NCBI GenBank assembly: GCA_033725935.1
Contig: MU867125.1
Span: 124,001 to 188,000 of the forward strand
Source: Cladorrhinum sp. PSN259
Taxonomy: Eukaryota; Ascomycota; Sordariomycetes; Sordariales; Podosporaceae
Length of the DNA: 64,000 bases
Reading direction: 5' to 3'
Notes under the pieces: generated by a model
Database searches by the model: none
Seen by the model: the letters and a program-made list of their open reading frames with translations, nothing else
What the model was told of the DNA's origin: nothing
Position numbers and translations under genes: made by a program
Shown: in pieces, positions 36,257 through 48,400 of the stretch
Layout: the number at the start of each line of letters is the position of its first letter
How positions within the stretch are numbered: the stretch's first letter is position 1

Positions 36257-38433
36257 TCAGTAGCTCATTAAATCTGTGTCACAAAGTTAGCAATGGGCCT
36301 CTCCAATAACCAAAACTTTGTGAAGAAAAGAAAGGGAGGGAAAAAAAACTCACCTCGTCCAAACAGCGCCCTCTTTCCCCAGTCCATAGCCATCAGCACC
36401 CTCGTCCTAAAGCTCACGCTCTGAGCAAAGTAAATGCTCCTCCAAGCATAAACAGCCCACAACCCGCCGCCGAACCCTCTCCCCTCACCAAAATCAAACA
36501 CGGCCGAGTTGCCAACGTACGCCAAGCTGCCCAGATGCTTATACTCAAACGCCTTGTACACGGCAGCGTCGACGTCCCCCTCGACGATATCGTTAGCCCT
36601 CAACCCGCCGGCCGCCCGCGCAAGCTTATTAAACTTGTGCGCCAGGTACTGGCCCTGCTGATGCGCGCGCTGAGCGGTAGCAGGCAAGCTGGTCAGCTTG
36701 CTGTCAATCTGCTTCAGCAGCTCTGCTAGTTCCCCAAAGTCGAGGGTACCGGACTGGTCGGCATCGTACTGCTGAAACAGCTTGTCCAAACGCTTCAGGT
36801 GGTTGGCGGCCTGGGGAAACTTCTTCTTGACCTCTTGGGCTACGTTTCTCCAGTCGGAGAAGTGAAGCACAAGTTTCTCGGGGTCTGTACCGTGCTTCCA
36901 CGCCAGTTGTCGAAGGAAGGTAACGATATGGTCAGCTACGTTATTCTGAACTGTCGCGCAGTCGCCGATTGCATAGACATCGCCTAAAGGAGTGCCGTTT
37001 AATCGGAGGTGCGTATCGGTCTCCAGCGCGTGTCGGTTCGTCTGCGCGTTCGCCAACTTTTTCGAGATCGTCTTGCAGAAATCTGCTTGGGAAACACCCG
37101 TCGACCACAGACAGAAACCCATGGGTAACTCCTTCGTCACGACTGTCCCGTCCGCAGCCTTTTGCGAAAAGACAATACTGTCTTCCTTCACCTCACTGAC
37201 CCTCGAATTCGTCAACACATCAACCTGATCCCTCGCGAACCTATCCTCTGCATATTTTGATAGTGTCTCGTCGTAGGTATTCAGAATATGTCCCCTGCTC
37301 TGGATCAAATGAACAGAGATCTCGTTCCTCAATAACCGAGGGAACATCTGAATCAAATCCTCATTCAAGAGGTCGTACAACTCGGCCGCGAATTCTACTC
37401 CAGTCGGGCCACCACCCGACACAACAAAACTCAGCAGCCTTTTTCGGTCTTCATCGGTCGTCGTTGGCAGACAGGCCAACTCCAAGTTTTGTATCACCTT
37501 ATTTCTTATCTGCCTCGCGTCATCAATATCCTTTAGGAAATGGCAATACTCCAGTCCTTTGACACCGTGGGGGTTCGTAACCGATCCAACGCCGATAACC
37601 AACTTATCGTATGGAACATAAAACCTCTGTTCGACGCCGTGACAGTCAATCTGGCTGACTTCGACCAGTCTCGAACTGAAATCGACGTCCTCCGCTTTTG
37701 CTCTCACGAAATGCCCGCTCACGCCGGCAATCACCCGCCTGATTGGCTCTACTAAACTCCTCAGTCCCAGGGTGCCGACAGTAGCGCTCGGCAACATTGG
37801 CGTAAACAAGAAGTAATTCGTCGGACTGATTACGGTGACGTGGTAATTATCCGGATTCAGATCCTTCAAGAGCGCAACGCTACCCCATCCTCCTCCTAGA
37901 ATGACCAAGCGCGGCTTATCCTTGAGTTGCTTGCGGGTCTCGTCGTCTTCGTCGTCGAGGTATACTTCTAGTATGGGCAGGTTCTTGGGACCTCCCCGGC
38001 GAGGGTTTAGTGCGAGGTTGGGGATCGAGAGGTCCCCCTTGGAGGACATGTGGTCGATGTAGGTCGTTGCATCGTAGATGAAGAAGCCGATTACGCCTAA
38101 AGAGACGAAGAGGACTGAGGAACCAATCCAGGTGAGCGAGCGTTGGATTATGAGTTTGAGACGGCGGGGTCTGGATATGGTTGAAGAGGTGGGAGAGGTG
38201 GGAGAGGTGGGAGAGGTGGGAGAGGTTAGGTGGCGGAGTTGTTGGTTGTGGGAGAAGAATTGGGAGTTGGGAGCAGCAGTGGTGGGTCGTGGAGGTCTGG
38301 AGGAGGTGAAGAGTTGTCTGCTGGTGAGTGTTGGTGCTGTTTGGTTGAGAATTCGGGGTGTTGCTGTAAATCTGGCACGAGGAGGGCCAAGTTGCCCGAG
38401 CCCGGCGTGCCGAGCTACTCGTCGACCGAGCAT
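36257..38433 (-). CDS. External alternative NADH dehydrogenase with an EF-hand (Ca2+-type NDE)
   Basis: Exons 38433-36354 and 36273-36257 give 698 aa; the second exon is only 17 nt and supplies the conserved ending DLMSY, while reading through would add a non-conserved tail. The N-terminus is Arg-rich and mitochondrial (MLGRRVARHAGLGQLGPPRA), contains an SPT repeat at about 71-82 and a membrane helix at about 101-120. Two dinucleotide folds follow: RLVILGGGWGSVALLKDL (about 175-192) and FVVSGGGPTGVEFAAEL. An EF-hand loop, DADQSGTLDFGE, sits at about 554-565 between the second fold and the membrane-anchoring C-terminus. The family oxidises cytosolic NAD(P)H at the outer face of the inner membrane and passes electrons to ubiquinone without pumping protons; EF-hand members respond to Ca2+. 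A CRE palindrome lies about 100 bp upstream. Confidence 0.94.
38186..38226. repeat. 9-bp coding minisatellite (SPT repeat) in the NDE gene
   Basis: Four perfect GAGGTGGGA units plus a partial fifth on the + strand, read as Ser-Pro-Thr on the coding strand, just before the membrane helix. Confidence 0.92.
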
Positions 38434-39099
38434 TGTGTGTGAATATTCAGAGTATGTTGTCGTCGTCGTCGTCGTCGCGGTAGTCCTCGCAACGGTGGTT
38501 TGTGTTTTTGGGTGTCGCGATTGCGACTATGACGTCAATTGAGATGTTTTCAGTGACTCCACCCGGGAAGGAATTGGTGTAAGTCGAGGGAATCCACCTG
38601 TTTGTCGGTGATTGTGTATCACTTTGGGAGGTTTTGAGTACCACAACAACAGAAAATGTGGTTGCAAGGAGGGGAGGGAATAAAACTTCTTTACTATGGT
38701 AGTTGGCAACGCCATGGAGGGACGGGAGGGGTGCTTGGGGGTGCAAGTGCCAAGGTGTGCTGGGCACGGATACGTCACTTGGGCAGAGTGACTTTCAGCT
38801 TGACAGGCCAGGGGTTGGTCTAGACCCTGGTTTTGGGGAGTTTTGGTCCGTGCATCTTGCTGTTTTTCGGTATTTTTGGCATCAACAGTGGTTTCCTGAA
38901 ACCAACTGCCTCTCCAACAGAGAGAAAGTTTCACACAATCTCCATATTGTCCAACGGCCTATATTCGACATCCCTAGGCTTTCTCAGAATCAGTCTTTTA
39001 CGTGCCTTTAAGCTATTGGAATGGGTATGGTATTGAAAAAGCTGCAGCTAATCAAGGGACACCACCACCAGCCGGTCGTCGTTATGCATCACAGACAGC
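38434..39099. other. NDE upstream region
   Basis: 0.67 kb to the HET relic. Contains a trinucleotide GTC run (38456-38479) next to the start and the CRE palindrome listed separately. No gene is seen. Confidence 0.55.
38530..38537. promoter_or_regulatory. CRE/ATF-type palindrome TGACGTCA
   Basis: A perfect 8-bp CRE 97 bp before the NDE start codon; a TACGTCAC half-site lies at about 38770-38777. bZIP factors of the CREB/ATF class bind this site; use here is inferred from position only. Confidence 0.5.
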
Positions 39100-39830
39100 A
39101 AATAGCTGCGCTCCACAAATTTGGCACCGAGTGAGCTTTCCTCTATCCACATCAGTCTGGAATCCCATGACGATGAGAGATATCCCGAATATGAACCGTT
39201 TCTCATACATGGGGCGGAGAAGAAGACGACCTCTCTTTTTCCGGCCGATTTACATGGGTCCATATTGGGATGTACTGCTGCAAACGAAACAACCGCTGGG
39301 ATATGCTGTTCTATCTCGGACATTCAGCTTCCAAAGGCCTGCGATATGTTTGGGTGGACGCAATATGCATCAACCAAAGAGATAACCTCGAAGGGGGCGC
39401 ACAAGTTTCTAAATGGGCTTGATATACAAGAACTATACTCGTGCTATCGTATGGCTGGGTTGTACCCAATTGCGGGGCAGCATCCGCTCCGCCGTGATCT
39501 GTTCGAGAGCTGTAAATGGAGTGCAAGAGATCAGCTACGGGATCACGAGGAAAAGCTAAATCTCACACATAGTTACTACGACGTCGATATTTCAGTCGTC
39601 TGTGGGTTGTTCAAGCGGAAGGCACAAGATGGGACACCTTCGCTGTCAGAGAAATGTATATTCTCGCACGATATCCGGATCTTACAAAGGTCATACAGCC
39701 TATGGATGAAATTTACGTCCTGGAGAGTACGGGGAGCCTCCGTCCTTGTCAATTTCCCTTTATTTGAGGCCGTTAGTTTGCCTGGGTCAGCACTCTTACA
39801 AACTCATCGGCTCCTGGTGAGAGAGTAATA
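39100..39830 (+). pseudogene. Decayed HET-domain (heterokaryon incompatibility) gene
   Basis: Diagnostic HET pieces lie in order but in different frames. ESHDDERYPEYE (to about 39194) is in one frame; TVSHTWGGEEDDLSF and GLRYVWVDAICINQ (39195-39420) are in a second; MGLIYKNYTRAIVWLG (39413-39460) needs a further shift; YFSRLWVVQ (39588-39614) is in the second frame again. Single-base losses near 39194 and 39412 explain two of the shifts, and in-frame TGA codons at 39132 and just after look like CGA-to-TGA transitions. No intact start or full domain can be assembled without repairs. HET proteins trigger cell death after fusion of unlike strains. The flanking C-terminal part is not recognisable, so where the gene ended is unknown. 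Confidence 0.85.
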
Positions 39831-41210
39831 TTTAGCTATTATATGATGGTATCGGTGACGTCTTGAGCCATTCCCTTCACCGGGATGTAGAGGTGCTCTG
39901 GGGTTACAGATCTTCAGCACAACCTAGAAGATGTCCTCATACATACAATGGCATCCCTTGGTCGTCTTAGCCCTTTCCTGTCCGAGTTCTTTCCGATGTT
40001 CAGTATCAGGGGCTCCATGTACGAGTACCTACGTTCCAAGACTAGTAGATTGAGATTTTGGAATTATTGGAGAAACTATTCAGGTTACTATATGCTAGCC
40101 AGTTGGGTCTATGGGAGCCGGTACATACATACCACAGCAAATAAAATAAAAAGGCAGCAAAATCTGCCCACTACCTTTTCAACGGGGCTTCTAATTAAGA
40201 CAAAATGCACCTGCGGAGGGGGTTATATCAGAGATGAGTAGGATGGATGCAGTATGCAAGATTTTATATCTCCAGGATTGACCTACAAGGTAATTTCATG
40301 AAAAATTCTAGTCAGCACATGAGAAAGGGAAAACCTGACCTAGACCTAAATTTGAGAAAGTATCGACCTAAGGGGAGGGGCAGAAACGCCAAATAATATG
40401 CATCTTTCTCAGACAATCATAATGATATCAGAAGGCTTCAATTCGAAAACCCCTCCTCATTCCTGTGGGAGAAGAACTTAGAAGATGTAGGGTATGCTCT
40501 TCTGAGAAGACCAGCAGTGGCTTATGCGCTGTGCCACAACACGTATTCCTTCGTCTCAGTGTGTTGGGGTATTGGTACTGAGTGTCGGGAAGCAGCAAAG
40601 GGAAGTAATATATACAGGCACCTACTGGCTATTAAGGTACATTCACTCAACCTAATACGCCAAAACTGACAGCATCACACACACACAGGCTGATTAAGCT
40701 ATGATTGGTTAGGTGGCCTACTACCGGTGATGGAGTTGAGAAAGACAAAGTTTAAAGTAATCAATGGCACGGACTTAATAAAGAAGAAAGGAAGTGAGAC
40801 CCGCAGAAAGTTTGAACAGACGTGTAAGTAAAATACAAGATGGGCGTACTTGGTCAAGTCTACTCAGCCTGTTGAGTGGAAAGAGCTTACCATGATAAGA
40901 TCTCGGACAATACCCAGGATTTAAGGATTATCTTTCCATGAGAGAAGTTATGTAAAGAAGCAATTACCATTTACAATCCTTGACCGTCACCCCAAACAAA
41001 TTTCGTTATACTTCTTAACTGTCAGTAAAATACAGTATCTTCAAAAAACTGGAAAAGGGGGTGATCACTGGCAAAGCAGAGAACTTCTTCAGTAGTCATG
41101 ACATCTACTAATTACATATCAGCAGACGACTGAAATAGTGAGTACACATATTAGTATTAAATTCCGTTATACATTAACCACACACACATCGATTCTTGCC
41201 CACTACCTCT

Positions 41211-41230
41211 ACCCTACCCTACCCTACCCT
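41211..41230. repeat. (ACCCT)4 tract, telomere-like but one base short
   Basis: Four ACCCT units followed by ACCTAAA; a TTAGGGTTAG lies at 41287-41296. The fungal telomere repeat is TTAGGG/CCCTAA, so only the second element is a true match and it is short. Confidence 0.9.
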
Positions 41231-41630
41231 ACCTAAAATCTTGTCGTTAAGCAAGTGTCATGACATCTGTCATCCCCTTTGGAGAGTTAGGGTTAGCCCC
41301 CTTTTCCTCCTTCTTTTATCTTCATCCCCCTCCCTCGCCATCAGGCCCCCCTTTTCACTAAAAACAACCCATTCTTTTCATCTACTCAAACTTTTATTTT
41401 CTTCATCACTCTCTACACTTTACCGTTGACACCTACCAAACTTTAATCAAACTCACTAATCATCGTTTCTCCATCGGTCGGTCGGTCGGTAGTCGGCCGG
41501 GTGCTGTGATACTCCGTACGTATCCTCCATTTTCTTTTTCTTTCAAATCCCCCATACGTAGTATAATTCCCACCCTTCACATTTCTTCTCCACGGGGAAA
41601 AAAAATTGATTCCGGGGAGAGACCAGGGGG

Positions 41631-41669
41631 GAAGCGAAGCGAAGCGAAGCGAGGCGAGGCGAAGCGAAG
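41631..41669. repeat. (GAAGC/GAGGC)n pentanucleotide repeat
   Basis: Seven GAAGC or GAGGC units in a row; drives a spurious Arg/Ser/Glu frame. Confidence 0.9.
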
Positions 41670-42392
41670 AAAGCACAACAAGTGAGAGAGAGAACCGGGG
41701 ATTGCAGGCTTTGCGGGCGAGTGGAGAACCTTACCAAAAACAAAAGTCGGGGCCGAGGCGGGGGCATGGCTCCTCGGTTTGTTTGTGCATTTTCTTCGGC
41801 GGAACCCATTCTGCTGCTAAAGCTACTATAGGTATTGCTTGCGTTCTTGCATCTACTCCACCATCCCCATGTTTAATCAAATCGGGCCGTCTTTTCTTGC
41901 ATTTCTTTCTTCATCTTTCTCGAATTCAATCGATAACGAGGACAAACGTGAGTTTTTGTCATCAGGGATGTGAAATGTTTCAGTAAAATATTTACAATTG
42001 CCAATATCCAACCACCCCCCAAAAAGCAAAACCCATATAAAACAAAGATAAACAAAAAAGGGAACCCGTGTATATATGTGTATATATATTCCATATTGAG
42101 AAAACACCTTCACCTTCTCCTTTGTCATTCGTCCCATAATCCCTTCAAATAAAAAAAAAGTAAAATAAACAAATCCAAGAAAACATTTCCCGCCCCCTTT
42201 TTGCAGTTCGCCGCTTTTTGAAGTGCTGTGGCTTCGTAAAAACCTTGTGACTTGAATTTCCTAGTAAACCCACACACCGAGAGAACCGAGAAAACCCGCC
42301 AATAGCCCCGCCTGTTGCCAATTGCCTTTTTGGGTTTTTGGAATACCATCAAAACGCCCATAAGAAGAAAAAAAAGAAATTTATAACCAAAA

Positions 42393-42412
42393 CCCCCCCC
42401 CCCCCCCCCCCC
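42393..42412. repeat. C20 homopolymer about 90 bp downstream of the xlnR stop codon
   Basis: Twenty consecutive C on the + strand (G run in the xlnR transcript sense). Likely unstable in sequencing and replication. Confidence 0.9.
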
Positions 42413-42503
42413 AATTTAAACACCCGTATATGTAAAGATAAAACAAGAAGAATAGGAATCAAGAATAAACTCTAAAAGCAAGAGGTAAAGTGCAAAATGG
42501 AAA

Positions 42504-45454
42504 TTAGAGAGCCAGGCCGGTGCCGTCCCCTGTCCATCTGTAAAGTGCCAGGAGTTCCCTGCGTCGTTGATGTTGCTCTCCAAGATCTTCGGGGACACGG
42601 CCCCGGACCTGGGCAAGAGCACTTCGCATGACCCTGCTGAAGTTGCGCTGTAGTAACAAACGAGTTAGTATTCATATTCATTTGCGCTTGCATGTGATTG
42701 CGAATTGCTGCTTACCTGATACTCAGTATTGAGCGTCACCACGCAAGCTTCATGAGCCCGAATGATGGTCTCGCAAGCCTTGACGACGCTCGGCGATGCC
42801 TCAAGCTGAAGCTTGTCGGCAATCAAAAGAAGTAGGAATGATCCTTGAAGAAGATAGATGCCGAAGAAGAATGGCATAAACTCCAGGCCTGGGTCGAACT
42901 CAAGGATGTTGCTGATGGCCTCTGCTGCCGAGACGGCGTGCCCCGTGGCGACGATGAAGCCTTGGCTACTGATCCAAAGATCGTTGTCGTCGAGAAGGTT
43001 GATGGGATCCCACTTGCCAGTGAGGAGTATGTGCAGCACATGCATGACGTGAGTACCGTAGGCCATGACGATGCGGGTCTGAATATCGCTTTCTGTTAAG
43101 CGGCTCGAGTTTGTGTGGACGCTGTGGACGCTGTGTGTGGGCGTGCCAATGTCGTGAGGCATATCATTAGCGGTGGGAACGCCGGCAGCTTCGGCCGCCT
43201 TCTCATCGGCAGCTTGCGCCTGTGCACTGAGACTGAGGTTCCGCTGCTCGAATTGTTTCAAGCTATGCTCGTAGGTCTCAAGATGTCGAGTGATTTCCTG
43301 AGTTTGTTCGTCCCACTCGCGAGAGGAACGGAAGCCAACACCAAATCTTGGGTGGTTTCTCGCGTGGTGTAGATCCACAATCTCACCAAGGATGGTCATC
43401 AAAGGGAGGAAGTAGCCATAGATGCTGTGACCGGTGCACTCGAAACAGGGTCCCCGAGCGCGCATGGTTTCGGGCGACTCATCCGAAGCGAGGACATCGG
43501 GGTCGGTGTAGGCGTGGAAGATGCCGTTCTGGTAGTCGGTGTCGTCCATGGGTTGATAAAGACCCTCGCACTCAATGTCAAGGAGGAAAAGGGGCCGATT
43601 GTAGCACAGTGCGAGGTGGCGGTCGACGATGTAGACGAGCCACCAAATCCTCCGTCTTTCTTCTCGCTCCTCCTCGGTGATGACGCCGGGAAGGCCATTA
43701 TTCTCGGTCTCATCGTCCATATCGGTGGACCCACCTTGCCTCGAGGACGGCGCGTTCTGAGGCAGCTCACGTCCTAGCTTAAGCTCACGGGCTAGCGACC
43801 AGGCGGCGTTCCACCACCGGAGACTGGCGCCCTTGTACTCGCTTGCAGATACAACGGTTGCGAGGTGGATGTAGGTCACCACATCGTCAAGGGTACCAGC
43901 AGCACCGAATGCGCCAGTCTCGCCACTGAGGGCGTCCATGCTGATCGATCCGGGGAGAGCAACACCGAGGCCGCCAAGGGCGACGCCGTCAACGATGGGA
44001 CTCGAAACTGTCGAGGCTTCCTCTGAAGGTGTGTGGATCAGAGGCTTGAGGAGGCTGACGGTCAGCTCGAGGAGCTTCTGGCAGATCTTGCCGCGGGCTG
44101 ACGGGACGCTCGTCAGGAAAGGCGCTTCGCTCGTTTGCGCAGCGACCCAGAGGATGCTCGCTAAGAGAGCTGGTTGGCACTGGCGAGGCTTAGTAGGGTG
44201 CAGGAATGACCGTTTTCGGAACACGAACCCCAGAACGTATGGCGACATGGGGTGCATCTGGGCCGACGACGAGCTCGCAAAGTAGAGGTCGACCAGATCG
44301 CAAGCCAATGAAAGTGGGATCATATTGCCCAGATGCGGAACCAAGGGTTCCAAGACGGGGTACCTCAGCTGAGAGTGGTTGTAGCTGTTCTGCGGTACGT
44401 GCGAGGCGAATTGGGGTGGCGGTGATGACATGTTCATCCACCCAGGAGAGGTGGTCTCCCCACCCATCGGATAGCCGCTGAGAGGGCTATTGCCGAGACG
44501 GAAGGCGTTGGGGCCGTTTGCTGAGTATGCCGTGGGACTTTGTGTTTGCAGGTATGGTAGATCAGGATAGTTGGACATGCCGCCCTGGTTGGAACCGTAG
44601 GGAGCGTGAGTTTGAGCATTCATCATGTGCCCGCTCATCTGGCGTTCATAGGCTGGGTGGATATTGCTATAGCCGTTGAGGTCCAGAGCTGATGGGCTGT
44701 CGAGGTGATCTCGGTCTAAGCTCCCATGGTGGCCTCCCATGTGCGACTGATGAGCTGTGATCTCTCCCAGGCTGTCCATGCTCCCTGTCCTTTGACCTCT
44801 GAGTGAGTCCTCGGTCATTTCGTTCATTGATTTGTCGTTCGAGTTAGATTGTTGCTCGCCGGATACTGAGGGCTTGGAACTGGCAGTTTCGCTTCGGCTC
44901 TCAGAGGTACCAGCCTCACCCGCTTGGCTAGGTGACTTTTGTCCATTTGGGTTTGATGATGCGGCAGCCTGTGCAGCAGCTTGCTGGGCTAGGTCTTTCC
45001 GGGAAGCCTTGCCTCTCTTCTTCCGTTCTCGAATGTACTCGCAGCCGAGACCAAACTCTGTTTCTGTCAGAGATATGCTGGGCTATTAGGTGAGCCGAAT
45101 AAACTTACCAATGCAATGGGCGCAGGGGTGCTGGCCGTCACATTTTGTTCGCAGTTGGTTGCACTGGTCACATGCTCTGCTAATTCTCCTCCTGATAGGG
45201 CCTGCTGCTCCTGTTGCCCTCGCGGCGGGTCCATAAGGGTGTTGTCGGTGCTTTTGTTGAGGCCCTGCCCGGGCGAGATGTGGATTGTGAACTCCTACGT
45301 GTTGTTGAAGCTGTTGGAGAGCGTAATGTGATGGAGGAATACCGTCGAGTCCACCGCCGTGGAGATGACTGGCAGGCACGTGGCCATTGGATAGGAGGGT
45401 GTTCGCCGGAATGGCGTGGTAAGGGGAAAACCTGTGAAGCGGATTCGATAACAT
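42504..45454 (-). CDS. xlnR: Zn2Cys6 transcription activator XlnR/XYR1 (xylanase and cellulase regulator)
   Basis: Exons 45454-45109, 45057-42716 and 42647-42504 give 943 aa. The start MLSNPLHRFSPYHAIPANTL is the family's. The zinc cluster is CDQCNQLRTKCDGQHPCAHC (about 95-114), then IEFGLGC across intron 1 and the basic ERKKRGKASRKDL linker. An acceptor 6 nt earlier is also in frame but would widen the last Cys spacing from six to eight residues, so the later one was used. The fungal TF middle-homology region occupies about 360-700 (YPVLEPLVPHLGNMIPLSLA, FRKRSFLHPTKPRQCQPALL). The last exon restores RNFSRVMRSALAQVRGRVPE, LGEQHQRRRELLALYRWTG and GTGLAL. XlnR switches on xylanase, cellulase and D-xylose genes in response to xylose or related inducers. 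Its upstream region is unusually long. Confidence 0.97.
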
Positions 45455-48400
45455 CTTGTCTGTCGATGACGATGCTGATAATATATGATGAAGATGTGAC
45501 GAGGACGGTAGAATTAAGTAATAAGAGGGTACGGTCGTCAAGACCGAGTATTAGAGTATGCGGTGACGAGAGAGAGAGAGGCTCCGAGCGAGTGCGGGCA
45601 GTTGGTTGAAGCTCTGCTACGTCTATGATGGGGAGAGTAGAGACAACAGGTAAGAGTCGTCGACGGTGAGGATGGGGGAGGTGGGAGATATCTATATCCG
45701 CAATCTTGGCGGAGGAAGCTCTCGAGGTGCCGGACGAGAGCGGCAAGCGGTAGTCAGACGGACCGAACTGAACTTCGTTGGGGGGAAAGGTCAGTAACAG
45801 GCATGTGCATTAACGGTTTTCTAGGAAGCATAACAGACAACCAAAACAGTGGGAGGAGATCAACGCGGTTATGAAAGAAGACGGCACGGACATCTGCACG
45901 ATGGATGCAGTACCAGCACCACCGCATGGCGGGGTTGGGGTGTGGGAGAGGAACATGAATGGAGCGGCAGGCGAACCGACAGGGGGGTGGACGGGAAGTA
46001 AACGGGCCTTGTCGAGAACGTGGAGGCAGGGGTATAATGAGATCTTCAACGTACCTCGTACGGAGACCGGATGGAGGGGGGTGAAGGAGAACGAGGAGAA
46101 CGGCTGGGCCGGTTTCTCGTCTCTTGGACTGGGCCGGGCGCTTTCGTCAAGCTCTTCCCGAACCCCTAGATACCAGAGAACCTGAGGTACGTCTTCCCGA
46201 ACGTCCTCGCGGATAGTTTCCTAGTTCCAGCCTCGAGGGATATGCCGTATAGTGCTCGAGAGGGGCCGGAGCGAGAAGGGGCGAGCCAAAAGGACAAAAG
46301 GATATCCCAATCCAGCAAGGTAGCAAATCGGTAATTTTTCTGGCGCTGTTCCTGCTTCCCCAGGAGCACTTTGCGTGAAGGTATCGTCCGCTTGGCGTGC
46401 ATACAGGTCTGCAAAGCCGTCAAGAGAGCTTGTCGACCAGACGGGCTGCGATTGGCGAACGGAGCGCTTCCTTCTGGTTCAGCACAATATCAAGTATCAA
46501 GTTTATATTGCCCTCGCAATATAAGCGGCGGGACGGGAGGCATATAGAGGTGGACGAGGTAGGTGGTGCAAACGCGGGGCGGGTAGCGTTGTGGTGGAAA
46601 AAAAGGTTGACAGCGGATTTGACAACTTGTGGTGCAACAGCAACTATGGGGAAAAGGGCTCCTCATCAGGGCCTGCTTGAGGATATATGGGCCTTTTCTT
46701 GTTCCTTTACTCAACACCAGGAGACAAGGCAAGGGTTGGCCACCGGGCAGGGGTACCAGAAAGCTGGGCTTGGTGGAGAAGCTTGACGACGCTATCGTCG
46801 TAGTACCAGTGTGGCAGGCACTCGCAGAAGACAGTCAGTCATAGGGTATGGAACCTAATGGGCAGAAAGGGTAGACTCCTCCTCGCTCGGCAGGACAGCA
46901 ACCCAGTGCCGGTGCCAGTGTCATTGCTTTCAGCATCAACAAAAGGCCTCACTTGGACAAGTTATGGATCGATGACACCGTTTTCTGCAGTGCGTCTCTC
47001 GACAGGCGCTGGCAGGCGCTGAAGGAGGGCTCGCAAGGAGCACTGATCCACCCTGAATGTTGCGGTTCATCGCTTGAAAGCCTCCACTCTCTACCCTCCA
47101 TCAAGAAACAAATGGACAAATTGCGCAGGCGATGGCACTGGAGGCGGCGGAGAAGCACGTTGCTGGCGCGCGTGGACTGTGCCATCCCCGTCCATATTAT
47201 GCTTGGCGATGGCATCGCTCGGGCACAGTATCGCCGAACGAGAGTCATCACCTCATGATGATTTTTTGGCGTGAGTGGGATGTGCTGGCCACTGGTTTGC
47301 TAGGTTTTGCTGGGTTTGCTGGGGCAAGCTGGGGGAAGCCGGGGGAAAAAAAAAACTTGGGGTCGACTTCGGAGATCGGGGCCAAACTGGATCCATTCGT
47401 TCTCCTCTCCATCCTCCTCTATTGGGAAATGGTTCCATCCATTATGACCCCTGTCGGCCAGGATAGCCGTTGTGGTTTTTCACAGTCGCTTTGTCACTCT
47501 GGGCAGGCGGAAGTGGACCGCGGGTCTTCAAGATGGATGCCATTCCGTACCATGGTGTATATGTGCTTGTTGATATGCATAATATGCATCTAGGTACGGA
47601 GGCAACGAGTTCGGAAGCTCCATATGTCCATGGCCATGACGGTCATGTTGACTGATATTGCGTTGGACCAGAAATGCGGAGGCGATGGACGTTTGAGGGC
47701 GATCAGTGGTTCGAAACCCCAGATCTGTCAGTCCGTCATTCTGGGGAAGTGGCAACCTGAGACCGGCCAGCGACCTGCCTGTTCTCGACGTCTCGATTCT
47801 GCAGGATGATGCAGCGGCCAGATGCAGTCCGTTGAAGAAAATGTCCACCTCTCAGCTGAGGTCTTGGGGTGCATTTGGGGCATTTGCGGCGTCGAGAATC
47901 GGCCCTTGTTGATGGAGCACGGCAGACGGCAGATGGAAAAGATGGGGGGCCTTTCTGGCAGCTTGGCACCCTTGTTCGGTTCTCTTCAACGCAATCACTC
48001 TCATTCAAGAAAAAAGAAAGCAAAACCATGATTCGATCAGCACTCGGCCCCACGGATCATCAATCTGCAAAGGCAAGCAGGGACAGGACACATTCATCAG
48101 TACCACATGGAATAGGAAGTGACGATAGGTTAAAACCAGTCAGTTGACTTTCAAGGATGCAAAATCTCCTCACCGGTCTGCAGTTTTTTACTTTGCGCCT
48201 GCATCTTGTCTCCATGCCCCCATGCCCTTTTCCCCTAACCATTCACTCGCTCTCCAACAATTCCCCAACTTGTCAGTTCGGTTCGTTGCATCCGTAAGCT
48301 CAGGCCACTTGATGAGGGATGCATGCATGTCGAAATGGGTTGTCCAATTCATTACGCGAAGGCGAAAATTTTGTTCGCGCCTTCCAGGTTTCGTCGATCG

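Larger units (their letters stand above)
39831..42503. other. 2.7-kb repeat-rich non-coding region downstream of xlnR
   Basis: Slightly AT-richer than the surroundings from about 40,000 to 41,200, with no supported gene. From 41,200 it carries pentanucleotide repeats, TCGG units (about 41475-41494), CT-rich leader-like DNA and a C20 run, listed separately. A frame at 41606-41986 is built on the repeat and is not believed. Remnants of the HET locus may extend into the left part. Confidence 0.55.

Noticed and set aside
41606..41986. 126-codon Arg/Ser/Glu frame
   Set aside because: Its first part is the pentanucleotide repeat read as protein; the remainder shows no family signal.
45929..46579. 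Four CreA/CRE1-type SYGGRG matches upstream of xlnR
   Set aside because: The site is short; about four matches per 1.1 kb on two strands are expected by chance, so no enrichment can be claimed by eye.
47700..47740. GGTTCGAAACCCC resembling a tRNA T-arm
   Set aside because: No acceptor, D- or anticodon arm can be paired upstream.
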